Shown piece after piece: positions 26,058-34,855 of a stretch of DNA of 64,000 nt. Source of the stretch: Thalassotalea mangrovi. Its GTDB lineage: Bacteria; Pseudomonadota; Gammaproteobacteria; Enterobacterales; Alteromonadaceae. Each line of letters opens with the position of its first letter. Within the stretch, counting starts at the first letter, position 1. Under the pieces are notes generated by a model. It searched no databases and was not told where the DNA came from. It was given only the letters and a program-made list of their open reading frames with translations. The stretch spans positions 1 through 64,000 of the forward strand of contig NZ_SWDB01000017.1 of assembly GCF_005116735.1 (NCBI RefSeq). Direction: 5' to 3'. The position numbers and the translations under genes were made by a program.

Positions 26058-26506
26058 TGGAATTCTCCGTAATGCTGATTTCAAAGCTTGACCCTAATCC
26101 CAAAACTAAGCGCTACAAAACGTTAAAAGGCGCGTATCGCAGCATTCATAAATTTTTAAGTGAACGAGAAGCGGAACGCACCGCCTTCGCCATATTGTCA
26201 GGGCCTGAAATTGGCCGGGAAGAGTTCCACCATAGCGGTGAAGTGCCGATCGAAATAAAGCAATCGCAGGAGAATTTTTATCTGTCCCCTGCCTGGTTGG
26301 AGCTTCGACGGCAAGTGTTAGAGCGCGATGGGTTTTGCTGCCAGCTTTGCGGTGCGTCGCCAAAGGAAGATAAGGTTAAGCTCGAAGTTGATCATATCAA
26401 GGAGCGGGCCCTTTACCCTGAACTCGCTCTTACATTGTCAAACTTACAAACCCTGTGTAAACCATGCCACAGCGCCAAAACTAATCACTTTAATCGAAAA
26501 TCATAG
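26057..26506 (+). CDS. HNH endonuclease coupled to the SMC cassette
   Basis: A 149-residue protein beginning in the overlapping TAATG of the kleisin gene. The C-terminal half is a complete HNH nuclease: C95-x2-C98, D112-H113 in LEVDHIKE, N129 in SNLQTLC, and C134-x2-C137-H138. The two CxxC pairs bind a structural zinc; D112/H113 are the catalytic pair of the family. Residues 1-75 are a separate unrecognised domain, perhaps for docking to the SMC complex. In Wadjet and MksBEFG the fourth gene is a TOPRIM-type nuclease (JetD/MksG), so an HNH protein here would be a functional replacement. This is inference from tight coupling. Confidence 0.85.
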   Translation: MEFSVMLISKLDPNPKTKRYKTLKGAYRSIHKFLSEREAERTAFAILSGPEIGREEFHHSGEVPIEIKQSQENFYLSPAWLELRRQVLERDGFCCQLCGASPKEDKVKLEVDHIKERALYPELALTLSNLQTLCKPCHSAKTNHFNRKS

Positions 26507-26712
26507 GCAATTGGCTAAGGGTAGGGGTTATTTGCCAGCATAAGGAACAATCAACCCCAAAGAGAGCTCTCCCTGACCCTTGATATTCACATTTGTGTCT
26601 GTAGACCCAATCCGATACTTTGGAGCAGCAGCCAGGAGCTGTAGTGAGCGATCTACAGCCGATCTAGGTTTATTGTTAACGGTTAATTCGTATTAAGAAG
26701 TTATGGAAAAGT
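26507..26712. other. Short gap after the SMC-HNH cassette
   Basis: No gene or strong terminator is seen. A CCCTGACCC-like fragment at about 26570 resembles a half-site of the GGGTCAGG repeat family described elsewhere in this window. Confidence 0.4.
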
Positions 26713-27001
26713 ATGGGGCCTAAAAATCACACATCTGAAATACGACAACAGATCAAAGATGCACGCTGGGCAATGTGGGCGTTTGCTACTATCAACATCT
26801 TGGGGGTTAGTTGTGCTTTTGGTTGATGGCATGAATAACATGTTCGTGATCATGGCTGTGTTTCTTCAAGTATTCTTATTTCTAATATGGTTACTGCCAG
26901 TATTTCTTTATCAAGTTTTCATCAAAAAAGTTTCTCTAAAATATGCGATATACACATCTTTCGCGTCATACAAAGAAGCACTGGGTCACCTTTCGTGGTA
27001 G
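26713..27001 (+). pseudogene. Frameshifted small two-helix membrane protein
   Basis: Reading from ATG 26713 gives a polar start (MGPKNHTSEIRQQIKDARWA) entering a hydrophobic helix and stopping after 37 residues. The +1 frame continues with a second helix (FVIMAVFLQVFLFLIWLLPVFL) and a polar tail to the stop at 27001. Removing one base from the G5 run at 26802-26806 would fuse them into one protein of about 95 residues with two membrane helices. A real indel, a sequencing error or programmed slippage could explain this. No family is recognised. Confidence 0.55.
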
Positions 27002-27103
27002 AAGGATATTAGTTTGACGTTAACTTGCTGAAAAGGTTAATGTCTTTAAATAGTGAATAACAGTCGCATGACTTAATACATTATTTCTTATTGGGAAATT
27101 CAG

Positions 27104-27598
27104 ATGAGCTTGATAAGTAGTGTAATTTTCATGTTAGGCATGGCGCCATTATCCCCAAATGCATGCAATAATATTTCAGAGCCATGGCATTCTGCAGAGA
27201 CTTCTCAATCGGCAGTAGATATAAATGGGCAACCGTTTAATTCTAATTATGAGTTACTGAAAGCACTTTATGAGGATTATGGAAAACCTACTGAACTCAT
27301 AGAGGCACTGATAAACCAAGAAATAACTAAACAACAAGAGCGAGAATACGTTATAAAAACTTACGGCAGAGTTTTGTTGAATAAAGCCGTAATCTTAAAC
27401 AACCAAGATTGGACTAAGTACCTTTTGGATGAGGGGATTAACCCGTTTGAACCCTCTCAGTTAGGCCACGGAGTGGTAATTACCTTTATCAATTTTGGAA
27501 ATTCAGAGTTAATGAAGGTGCTGGATTCCAAATTAGAGCTGTTTCTCACCAAACAAGAAATAACTGATTTCACGTTGTTTAAAACCTACTGTATTTAA
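27104..27598 (+). CDS. Unknown protein with a possible signal sequence
   Basis: A 164-residue protein from ATG 27104. The first 20 residues are hydrophobic and could act as a signal (SSVIFMLGMAPLSPNAC). The rest is charged and helical. The stretch LLNKAVILNNQDWTKYLLDEGINPF recalls an ankyrin-type helix pair, but only loosely and without repetition. It follows the frameshifted membrane gene by about 100 bp on the same strand. No terminator follows; instead there is a repeat-rich region. Function is unknown. Confidence 0.55.
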   Translation: MSLISSVIFMLGMAPLSPNACNNISEPWHSAETSQSAVDINGQPFNSNYELLKALYEDYGKPTELIEALINQEITKQQEREYVIKTYGRVLLNKAVILNNQDWTKYLLDEGINPFEPSQLGHGVVITFINFGNSELMKVLDSKLELFLTKQEITDFTLFKTYCI

Positions 27599-27658
27599 TC
27601 GTTTTTATGTATCGGGATTTATAAAAAAAATAGCTGAGACATTCGTCCTGAGCTTGGA

Positions 27659-27683
27659 TTCCCTGTCGTGGCAGGGAATGACG
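27659..27683. repeat. Short palindromic repeat ending in ATGACG
   Basis: TTCCCTG and CAGGGAA arms surround a 6-nt loop and are followed by TGACG. The same core, CCCTGTCGTrGCAGGG, occurs at 62538-62560 and 62800-62822, so this is a dispersed repeat. At both this locus and the 62.6-kb locus it precedes a ladder of hairpins. Confidence 0.7.
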
Positions 27684-27700
27684 CAAGGTGTTTTGCTTAA

Positions 27701-27897
27701 GTCGACAGCCAGTTCCAGACGCTGTCGACATACTTATGTCCATATAGGCAACTCGAAACAGCGTGTACTCGGAGCTGATGACATCAGCGTGCTCGAAGTG
27801 ACGTATTTTGTCGCGTACCCGGAACAATCTTTGATTGTGTACTCGAAGTGGCGCATTTTGCCACGTACTCGGAGTATCGTTTACGATACGTACTCAG
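27701..27897. repeat. Ladder of different palindromes joined by a conserved linker
   Basis: After a 9-bp inverted repeat (GTCGACAGC at 27701 and its complement at 27721), five units of 24-26 bp follow from 27765. Each is a linker of type GTACTCGGA or GTGCTCGAA plus a different palindrome: 27774-27788, 27798-27814, 27824-27838, 27848-27864 and 27874-27889. Palindromes two and four share the shape GTGrC-loop-GyCrC with a compensatory A-T to G-C change. Linkers alternate CGGA and CGAA. The peptidase reading frame happens to be open across the region, but codon-level conservation is not expected. A similar array exists near 62.6 kb. Confidence 0.75.
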
Positions 27898-28043
27898 TTC
27901 CTTTCACGCCCGTCCCCTTGTTTTTCAACGAGTTTTCAGGATATGTTAGTGGTGTTGAGCAAAATACCAGCAAGTTTTTCCAGCTCAGCCGTAGAAAAAC
28001 TCATAGTAATAATAAAAACAAAAATGAAACAAAAGGGAATGAT

Positions 28044-29981
28044 ATGTCTATGAAAAACGCTGTTTTCGGCATACTGTCCGTTATATTACTGACAGCTTGC
28101 GACGAAGCGCCTGAAACATCCCAGCCGACAGTCTCGGCGCCGATAACTGAAAAGCAGGGCGTGAAAACCTTTAGTGCTGAGGAGTTCTTTGCCACGACCA
28201 CCGTTTTTGGTTCGTCAATCAACCATGACGGCACCGCAGTGCTGGTTTCCAGTGATGCGACCGGTGTATTTAATGCTTACCGTTATCCGGTCGATGGCTC
28301 GAAGCCTGAGCAACTGACCACATCCGTTAAAGACACGATTTATGGTGTCAGTTGGTTTCCCAATGACAACCGGTTTATTTATACCGCTGATCAAGGTGGA
28401 AATGAGCTAAACCATTTATATGTTCAGGAACTGGATGGCAGTGTCAAAGATTTGACGCCGGGTGAGAGTCTGAAAGCAGGGTTTTTAGGCTGGAGTGACA
28501 ATGGTGACTTCTTTGCCATCAGTAATGAACGTGACCCTAAGGCTTTTGATGTTTATCGGTATTCGTCAAAAGACTATCAACGTGAATTGGTTTTTGAAAA
28601 TGAGGAAATGTTATCAATCGGAGACGTTTCCCGTGATGGCCGTTGGTTAAGCCTGACCAAAGCGGTCTCCGGAGCGGATTCCGACTTATATCTGATAGAC
28701 CTGAACGCGTCGGCTAAGGATCCTATCCACATAACCCCCCATGAAGGAAATATTGAATACTTTAGTTATGGTTTTACGCCTGACTCTGGCAAGTTGATTT
28801 TTGCGACTAACGAACATAGTGAATTCAATCAGGCCTGGGCCTATGATCTTGAGTCCGGTGAATCGGAATTATTTTACGAAACTAACTGGGATGTCGGTTT
28901 TGTCTATTTTTCTAAAGACGGTAAATACACTGTCGTAGGTATTAATGAGGATGCACAGAATAATATTAAGATCCTGAATTCGGAAACGAAGGAAAGTGTT
29001 GAATTGCCAACCTTGCCTGCGGGAGACTTACGTGGCATTAACTTCTCAGACGATTCTAACAAGATGGTCTTTTATATTAATGCTGATAATTCGCCGTCAA
29101 ATCTTTATGTATATACCTTCACAGACGACAAGGTAGTTAAGTTAACGGAGACATTAAATCCGGCTATGACGCCTGAAGATTTGGTAAGCAGCACGGTTGT
29201 AAGGTTTAAAAGTTTCGATGGCCTGGAAATTCCGGGGTTGTTATACAAACCATTGCAAGCCAGTGCGCAAAACAAAGTACCGGCGCTTGTATGGGTTCAT
29301 GGCGGACCGGGAGGACAATCACGTAAAGGCTATAGTGCTGCAATTCAGCATTTGGTGAATCATGGTTATGCCATATTTGCCGTCAACAACCGAGGCTCTT
29401 CAGGGTACGGAAAAACGTTTTATCATCTTGATGACAAGAATCATGGTGAAGGGGACTTGCAGGATATTGTCTATGGCAAAAAACATCTGCAAACCCTAGA
29501 TTGGGTTGATGGCACTCGTATCGGAATTATCGGCGGAAGTTACGGCGGTTATATGACGATGGCGGGTATGGCGTTTACGGATGAATTTGAAGTTGGTATC
29601 AATATCTTCGGCGTCACCAACTGGGTTCGCACCTTAACCAGCATTCCACCATGGTGGGAAGCATTTAAGCAGGCGCTTTACGATGAGATGGGCGATCCTG
29701 CAACCGACGCTGAACGTCACCGTCGCATTTCGCCGCTGTTTCACGCTAAAAATATTAAAAAACCAGTTCTGGTGGTGCAGGGTGCTAATGACCCGCGGGT
29801 TTTACAGGTAGAAAGTGACGAAATGGTTGCCGCTATTGAAGCGAATAATGTACCAGTCGAATACGTGTTATTTGAAGACGAAGGACATGGTTTTAGAAAG
29901 AAAGCGAATCGGATCACCGCCTCTAATGCCTATGTAAGATTCCTTGACCGTCATCTGAAAAATTCCGCGAATCAGCTTTAA
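28044..29981 (+). CDS. S9 family prolyl oligopeptidase-type lipoprotein peptidase
   Basis: A 645-residue serine peptidase. The N-terminus is a lipoprotein signal (MKNAVFGILSVILLTAC, lipobox LTAC), so it is probably anchored to the periplasmic face of a membrane. A beta-propeller of about 360 residues precedes the alpha/beta-hydrolase domain, which holds the nucleophile in GGSYGGYM, the aspartate in GANDPRV and the histidine in DEGHGF. Oxyanion residues are in WVHGGPGG and NNRGSSGYG. Start ATG 28044 follows AAAGGGAATGAT; the frame is open far upstream but through repeats. It probably trims dipeptides or oligopeptides from imported protein. Confidence 0.9.
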   Translation: MSMKNAVFGILSVILLTACDEAPETSQPTVSAPITEKQGVKTFSAEEFFATTTVFGSSINHDGTAVLVSSDATGVFNAYRYPVDGSKPEQLTTSVKDTIYGVSWFPNDNRFIYTADQGGNELNHLYVQELDGSVKDLTPGESLKAGFLGWSDNGDFFAISNERDPKAFDVYRYSSKDYQRELVFENEEMLSIGDVSRDGRWLSLTKAVSGADSDLYLIDLNASAKDPIHITPHEGNIEYFSYGFTPDSGKLIFATNEHSEFNQAWAYDLESGESELFYETNWDVGFVYFSKDGKYTVVGINEDAQNNIKILNSETKESVELPTLPAGDLRGINFSDDSNKMVFYINADNSPSNLYVYTFTDDKVVKLTETLNPAMTPEDLVSSTVVRFKSFDGLEIPGLLYKPLQASAQNKVPALVWVHGGPGGQSRKGYSAAIQHLVNHGYAIFAVNNRGSSGYGKTFYHLDDKNHGEGDLQDIVYGKKHLQTLDWVDGTRIGIIGGSYGGYMTMAGMAFTDEFEVGINIFGVTNWVRTLTSIPPWWEAFKQALYDEMGDPATDAERHRRISPLFHAKNIKKPVLVVQGANDPRVLQVESDEMVAAIEANNVPVEYVLFEDEGHGFRKKANRITASNAYVRFLDRHLKNSANQL

Positions 29982-30000
29982 CAACTAAAAGTATAAATAA

Positions 30001-30032
30001 AAAGGGTCAGCGCTAAACTGACCCTTTTTTTT
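30001..30032. terminator. Bidirectional terminator between convergent peptidase genes
   Basis: Perfect 10-bp arms AAAGGGTCAG (30001-30010) and CTGACCCTTT (30018-30027), 7-nt loop, T run on the right and an A-rich left flank. Confidence 0.92.
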
Positions 30033-30065
30033 GCATCTAAACCTTTGGTTTAAAGCGACAATGGA

Positions 30066-32153
30066 TTACCAGATACGAACACGCTCTTCTGGCTTAAGGT
30101 AGAGTTTGTCGCCTTCCTGAACATTAAACGCTTCATACCAGGCGTCGTGATTTCTGGGCGCTAATGAACGGTATCGACCCGGAGCGTGAGTACCGGCACG
30201 AAGCTGGTTCAGCATGCTTTGCTCGGTGCGCTTTTCTTTCCATACCTGTGCCCAGGCTAAGAAGAAACGTTGATCACCAGTAAGGCCATCGATAATTGGT
30301 GCTTCTTCGCCATTAAGGCTTAGTTTATATGCATGGTAAGCCATTGCCAGGCCACCAACATCACCAATGTTTTCGCCCAAGCTGTTGCGGCCATTTACAA
30401 AGTTACCTGGAATTGGCTCGTACTGGCTATATTGCTCAGCCAGTTTATCGGCTTTCGCTTCAAATGCCGCGCGATCGGATTCAGTCCACCAGTTACGCTG
30501 GATACCGTTAGCGTCAGATTTTGAACCCTGGTCGTCAAACCCATGCCCCATTTCGTGGCCAATTACCGCGCCAATACCACCATAGTTAACAGCTGGATCA
30601 GCATTTGGATCGAAGAATGGGGGTTGTAAAATCGCGGCAGGGAACACAATCTCATTGAAAGACGCGTTGTAGTAGGCATTTACACGCTGTGGCGTCATGC
30701 CCCAACGATTGCGGTCAGTTTTTTCTAACTCTTTTGCGACACTGTCAGCGCGGAAGAATTCACTCAGGTTTCTAACATTGCCGATCAAATCGTCTTTATT
30801 CAGCTTAAGACCGTCAAAAGACTGCCATACATCTGGATAACCAATTTTAGGAACGAACGCGGCTAGTTTTGCGCGAGCATTAACTTTGGTTTCATCGCCC
30901 ATCCAATCCAGGTTGTCGATACGCTGACCAAGGGCTTTGCGCAGGTTTTCAACTAGCTCTGACATCTGCTCTTTGGAAGATTCTGGGAAATGACGGTCTA
31001 CATAAACTTTACCAATAGCAAAGCCAAGGGACGTTGTACCAGACATCTGGCTAACGGCACGCTTCCAGCGATCTCGAGGCTCTTGCTGACCACTTAAATG
31101 CTTGCCATAAAACGCGAAGTTAGCGTTATAAATATCTTCCGATAATAGCGAGGCGTTACCGCTAATGGCATGGTAAGTCAGATAATCTTTCCAAACCGCC
31201 AAATCTTCATGGTTAATTAGCTCAATCATCGCTTTAATTGGCTCAGGTTGGCTTACGTTTAGGTGTGGTACCTGATAACCAGTTTCAGCAAAGAAAACGT
31301 CCCAGTTAAAGCCAGGATATTCTTTGGCTAACTCCGAACGTTCGATTTGGTTCAAGGTCAAGTCGCGGTCACGACGCTTTTCGCGTGGCCAGTGGCCTTC
31401 GGCAATTTTAGTTTCCAGGGCAAGAATCGCTTCAGCGCGCTCAGTAGCTTTGTCTGTACCCGCAAATGCAAGCATTTCGGCGATGTGAGCTACATAAGCC
31501 TGACGAGTTTTCTCAAAACGCTCAGATTCTTCCAGGTAGTAGGAACGATCTGGTAGTCCTAAACCACTGGCACCAACTGACATTTGGTACTCATTCGGAT
31601 CAAGGCGGTTAAACCACATACCACCACCAATTGGAGCACTTACGCCATTAAGCCAGGAACTACCAAATACTTTGGTTAACTGGTCAGTATTCTCAATGGC
31701 AGAAATGTCATTAAGCAGTGGCTCAATAGGCTTGATACCTAACGCATTAAGGGTTTCGACATCCATGTATGCATTGTAGAAATCAGCGATTAACTGTTCT
31801 TCAGCATTTAAGTCATCACGAACGGCGATCTCATCGATAATGGCTTTAACCTGGTCGTCACTTCGCTCCGCCAAGACAGAGAATGCGCCATAACGGGTTT
31901 TATCCGCTGGCATTTCAAAATTATCGTACCAGTTACCGCTGGCGTACATAAAGAAATCATCGCCTGGCTTTACGCTTTCATTGCGTGCACTCAAATCGAC
32001 ACCAAAGCTGCCCAACTCAGGCTGACCTTGTTGCGCTACTGGCTGTTTTGATTCTTGTGTTTGTTCTGCTTTTTGTTCTGTTTTTTGTTCAGCTTGTCCA
32101 CACCCAGCTAAAAACGCCGCCGCTAAAGCCGATGCAATGAGTGTTTTTTTCAT
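30066..32153 (-). CDS. M13 family metallopeptidase, lipoprotein (PepO/neprilysin-like)
   Basis: A 695-residue zinc endopeptidase. The N-terminus is a lipoprotein signal with LAGC, followed by a Gln/Glu/Lys-rich spacer (EQKTEQKAEQ repeats). The M13 N-terminal lobe begins at FGVDLSARNESVKPGDDFFMYASGNW. The catalytic site is IGHEMGHGFDDQG (HExxH) near residue 531, with the third ligand in GENIGDVGGLA and NAYYNASFNEIVFPAAILQPPFF upstream, all characteristic. The C-terminal LRAGTHAPGRYR and the VRIW end are standard. It most likely degrades small extracytoplasmic peptides. Convergent with the S9 peptidase across a shared terminator. Confidence 0.95.
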   Translation of the reverse strand: MKKTLIASALAAAFLAGCGQAEQKTEQKAEQTQESKQPVAQQGQPELGSFGVDLSARNESVKPGDDFFMYASGNWYDNFEMPADKTRYGAFSVLAERSDDQVKAIIDEIAVRDDLNAEEQLIADFYNAYMDVETLNALGIKPIEPLLNDISAIENTDQLTKVFGSSWLNGVSAPIGGGMWFNRLDPNEYQMSVGASGLGLPDRSYYLEESERFEKTRQAYVAHIAEMLAFAGTDKATERAEAILALETKIAEGHWPREKRRDRDLTLNQIERSELAKEYPGFNWDVFFAETGYQVPHLNVSQPEPIKAMIELINHEDLAVWKDYLTYHAISGNASLLSEDIYNANFAFYGKHLSGQQEPRDRWKRAVSQMSGTTSLGFAIGKVYVDRHFPESSKEQMSELVENLRKALGQRIDNLDWMGDETKVNARAKLAAFVPKIGYPDVWQSFDGLKLNKDDLIGNVRNLSEFFRADSVAKELEKTDRNRWGMTPQRVNAYYNASFNEIVFPAAILQPPFFDPNADPAVNYGGIGAVIGHEMGHGFDDQGSKSDANGIQRNWWTESDRAAFEAKADKLAEQYSQYEPIPGNFVNGRNSLGENIGDVGGLAMAYHAYKLSLNGEEAPIIDGLTGDQRFFLAWAQVWKEKRTEQSMLNQLRAGTHAPGRYRSLAPRNHDAWYEAFNVQEGDKLYLKPEERVRIW

Positions 32154-32284
32154 AATTAATTCTCTTCGTTATTGCTTTTATAACTCACCGGTAATTCTAC
32201 GTTGTTCAGGTTACTTCGCAATAGCAAAAGTCGTTAGATAACAGACTAAATCAACAATGTTTAGTATGTTAAAGAAGGTAATTG

Positions 32285-32350
32285 TTACGTCCTAGGTCTT
32301 AGGTCTTAAGCTTTGTGTCTTATGTTGTAGGTCTTATGTCTTATGTTGTG
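32285..32350. repeat. Simple repeat of AGGTCTTA / TGTCTTATGTTG units
   Basis: A low-complexity run of related 7-12 bp units, such as TAGGTCTTAGGTCTTA and TGTCTTATGTTG, upstream of the M13 gene and downstream of the FG-GAP gene. No gene is seen in 32154-32391. Confidence 0.6.
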
Positions 32351-32391
32351 CTGTCGCCGAATAATGATAAATCTCTTTCTCGTTCGCACAT

Positions 32392-34119
32392 TCACGGGCG
32401 CGCATTTTCCGACTGTGCGCCTTTGCTGTAGGTAGCGGCATGATATCCGCCTTCTACCAGGCCATTATAATTCAGGGTGTAAACCCGGTTAGCAGACAGC
32501 CCGTCAAATCGGGTCTTTTTATTATCCGGATAGGTAATTTCGACATTTACCTGCTCAGCACTACCGATAAAAAAGGTTACCGGTTCGCCATTCCAGCGAG
32601 CTTTTTCAATAAGGGTTTGCTTTTTCTGGCTCTCAGAATCGCTAAGATATAATTTAATAATCGCCCCAACGCCATAAATATTAGGGATTTTATAACGCGG
32701 ATAAATCGTCACTGAGTTACTGTTTATTGGCGTTTCATTGAGGAAGATTGAAAGGCGGGTATCATTGTCGACGTTGTTGCCACCCAAAATAAGATCCTGA
32801 TCGCCATCATTGTCGATATCGACGATATACACTGGGTTTGCGCCCCAGGATTTGCTAAATAGAATTCGGGTAAACTTGCCATTGCCCAGGTTTTCGAATA
32901 CCTCGGTGATTTTTCCTCGCGGGTTATTCATGACAAAATCCGGATCACCATCACCATCAAAGTCTACCGGATAGGCACGTATTAGGTACGGTGCACGCTT
33001 TTTCAAAAAGCCCTGCATCGCGGTTTCATGAAACTTAAACCCTTGCAAGGAGTTCAGGTACCAGCCACTGTGCTCATCGCCAACCACTAATAAGTCATCA
33101 AGGTGGTCATTATTGATGTCGCCGTAATATATCGGAACGGCATTTTCAGGCAATCCAAGCAGTTGGTTAGCCCCCTTGAAATTCCCTTGTTCGGTGCGCA
33201 GTAAATAATGACCCATTTTGTCACCACCATAGCTTGCTGAGCCTGCAATGATCATATCGCCCAGCCCGTCAAAATTCAGATCGATTAAATTCGCACTCAG
33301 GCCATATTGATGAGTAGGAAAGTATTGATAGTACTTGGCCCGGAAGAAACGGTTTTTTTTGTTACTGGCTTTATGCTTTTCGGTTAGATTTTGGTATTTC
33401 TCTGGCAACCCCGGAGGCTCGATCGCGGTGATAGCGGTATCCTGGCGAAATGACTTGTTGGCTGGCTCATATATCCAGACTCCTTTTGGGCCACCATCGA
33501 GATCGAGATAGCCGTCAAGGTTGATATCGGCAATATCGACAGGTTTTGACAGTGGCCGTAACGTATATCCTTTGCCTCTTGCGGAGAAATTACTTCCTTG
33601 TTGATTGAACAGATAATCGGGTTTGCTTTCATCGGATAATCCAGCGATGTCGAGCCATCCATCACCATCGAAGTCAAAAAACTTGGGTTTATCATCGGCA
33701 CCTGGCAAAAACGGCAAGTCAGGAGCGAGCGTTTGCAAATCGGTAAAGGTCAGGGTGCCCGATTGTTGTAATTGATTGACCAGTATCTTTCCTCCAGGTT
33801 TACCATGGTGCGAGAGATACAGGTCAATATCTCCATCATTGTCATAATCGAATCCGCCGACTCCCCAGGGCCACCAGCCATGAGACTGAAACTTTCCTCC
33901 CTGACGATGTTTTTCCAACTCGTACCACTGCGCAATGATTTCCCGGGTTTGGTTTTTATCATCGTCAGCTAACTCAAACCGTATGTTACCCGTTGGGTTA
34001 CTGGATAGCGCAGCCATAATCGGATAGGCTTTCGAGTATAGTCGATCGGAAAACGTAACCAGGGTGCTAACGGCGATTACGATAGCACTTAACGTGGCGA
34101 GTTTGGTGATGAGTTTCAT
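32392..34119 (-). CDS. FG-GAP/VCBS repeat protein with C-terminal ASPIC/UnbV-like domain
   Basis: A 575-residue exported protein. A signal or anchor helix lies at residues 5-22. At least seven calcium-binding blade motifs of type DxDxDGxxD are visible: DYDNDGDIDLYL, DFDGDGWLDIAG, DINLDGYLDLDG, DLNFDGLGDMII, DINNDHLDDLLV, DFDGDGDPDFVM and DIDNDGDQDLIL. Together they form an integrin-alpha-like beta-propeller. The C-terminal 100 residues (GVGAIIKLYLSDS...ARWNGEPVTFFIGSAEQVNVEITYPD) resemble the ASPIC/UnbV domain. Such proteins usually act at the cell surface in adhesion or polysaccharide handling. No catalytic motif is seen. Confidence 0.85.
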   Translation of the reverse strand: MKLITKLATLSAIVIAVSTLVTFSDRLYSKAYPIMAALSSNPTGNIRFELADDDKNQTREIIAQWYELEKHRQGGKFQSHGWWPWGVGGFDYDNDGDIDLYLSHHGKPGGKILVNQLQQSGTLTFTDLQTLAPDLPFLPGADDKPKFFDFDGDGWLDIAGLSDESKPDYLFNQQGSNFSARGKGYTLRPLSKPVDIADINLDGYLDLDGGPKGVWIYEPANKSFRQDTAITAIEPPGLPEKYQNLTEKHKASNKKNRFFRAKYYQYFPTHQYGLSANLIDLNFDGLGDMIIAGSASYGGDKMGHYLLRTEQGNFKGANQLLGLPENAVPIYYGDINNDHLDDLLVVGDEHSGWYLNSLQGFKFHETAMQGFLKKRAPYLIRAYPVDFDGDGDPDFVMNNPRGKITEVFENLGNGKFTRILFSKSWGANPVYIVDIDNDGDQDLILGGNNVDNDTRLSIFLNETPINSNSVTIYPRYKIPNIYGVGAIIKLYLSDSESQKKQTLIEKARWNGEPVTFFIGSAEQVNVEITYPDNKKTRFDGLSANRVYTLNYNGLVEGGYHAATYSKGAQSENARP

Positions 34120-34201
34120 AGGCTTGCGCTGAATTATTGGAATAATAAGAGCATAGCAAAGGCACTATGTTTTGCTTAATTTGAGGCCGTGGTTATGGTC
34201 G

Positions 34202-34855
34202 CTACAGATTATGTATATCTTTGTTCTCGACAACGGTTAGCGAATCAGGTGATGACTGATTGGCCTGGTTAATCATCATTTGTGCAATTTTTGATGCCTC
34301 TACCGGTCGATACGCTGGCAGTAACCGATCGATCAGTAATGAACCGAGATGGTAGATACGTTTTGCGATGTCTTCACCGGTTCTTGACTCCTGCCTGGGC
34401 CCTAGAATCAGGCTTGGCCTGACAATGACCAAATGCTGTAAACCTCGATTCTGCAATTGTGCTTCCATTTCACCTTTAATACGGTTATAGAAGCTAAATG
34501 AATTGGTTCGGGCACCTAGCGCAGAGATGACGACAAACTTATTCACACCAGCATTTGCCGCATGCTTTCCTGCCATCACAACCAGGTCTTTATCCACTTT
34601 GATAAAAGCATCTTTGCTTTTCGCTTTTTTAATCGTCGTTCCCAGACAACAAAAAACGTCGTCAATGCTGTACTGTTGATAAATACCTTGTAGTTGTTGC
34701 TCGCTAAGCTCTGTAAATACTAATTTTTTGTTATCAATATCTATCGGCCTGCGAGCCACACAGATGACCTGTCGATATCTATCATCCTGTAAGAGTTTTT
34801 GCAGTAGAACAGATCCAGTAAGACCCGTAGCTCCTAGTACTAAAGCGGTTTTCAT
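34202..34855 (-). CDS. NAD(P)-binding Rossmann-fold protein (HTATIP2/YbjT-like)
   Basis: A 217-residue atypical short-chain dehydrogenase. The dinucleotide-binding motif GATGLTGS is at residues 8-15 with a basic residue at the end of the second strand (CVARRP), suggesting NADPH. FCCLGTTIKKAKSKDAFIKVD and VISALGA follow, and a YNRIKGEMEAQL segment takes the place of the YxxxK pair. The resemblance is to the TIP30/HTATIP2 group and bacterial nucleoside-sugar-epimerase-like proteins. Substrate unknown. Transcribed away from the LysR gene across a 768-bp gap. Confidence 0.8.
   Translation of the reverse strand: MKTALVLGATGLTGSVLLQKLLQDDRYRQVICVARRPIDIDNKKLVFTELSEQQLQGIYQQYSIDDVFCCLGTTIKKAKSKDAFIKVDKDLVVMAGKHAANAGVNKFVVISALGARTNSFSFYNRIKGEMEAQLQNRGLQHLVIVRPSLILGPRQESRTGEDIAKRIYHLGSLLIDRLLPAYRPVEASKIAQMMINQANQSSPDSLTVVENKDIHNL

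Noticed and set aside
27765-27897. CRISPR-like array with palindromic spacers
   Set aside because: The conserved linker is only about 9 bp and the variable parts are self-complementary, unlike captured spacers. No cas genes are near.
27654-28043. N-terminal extension of the S9 peptidase
   Set aside because: The frame is open but runs through palindromic repeats. A lipoprotein signal and ribosome site fix the start at 28044.
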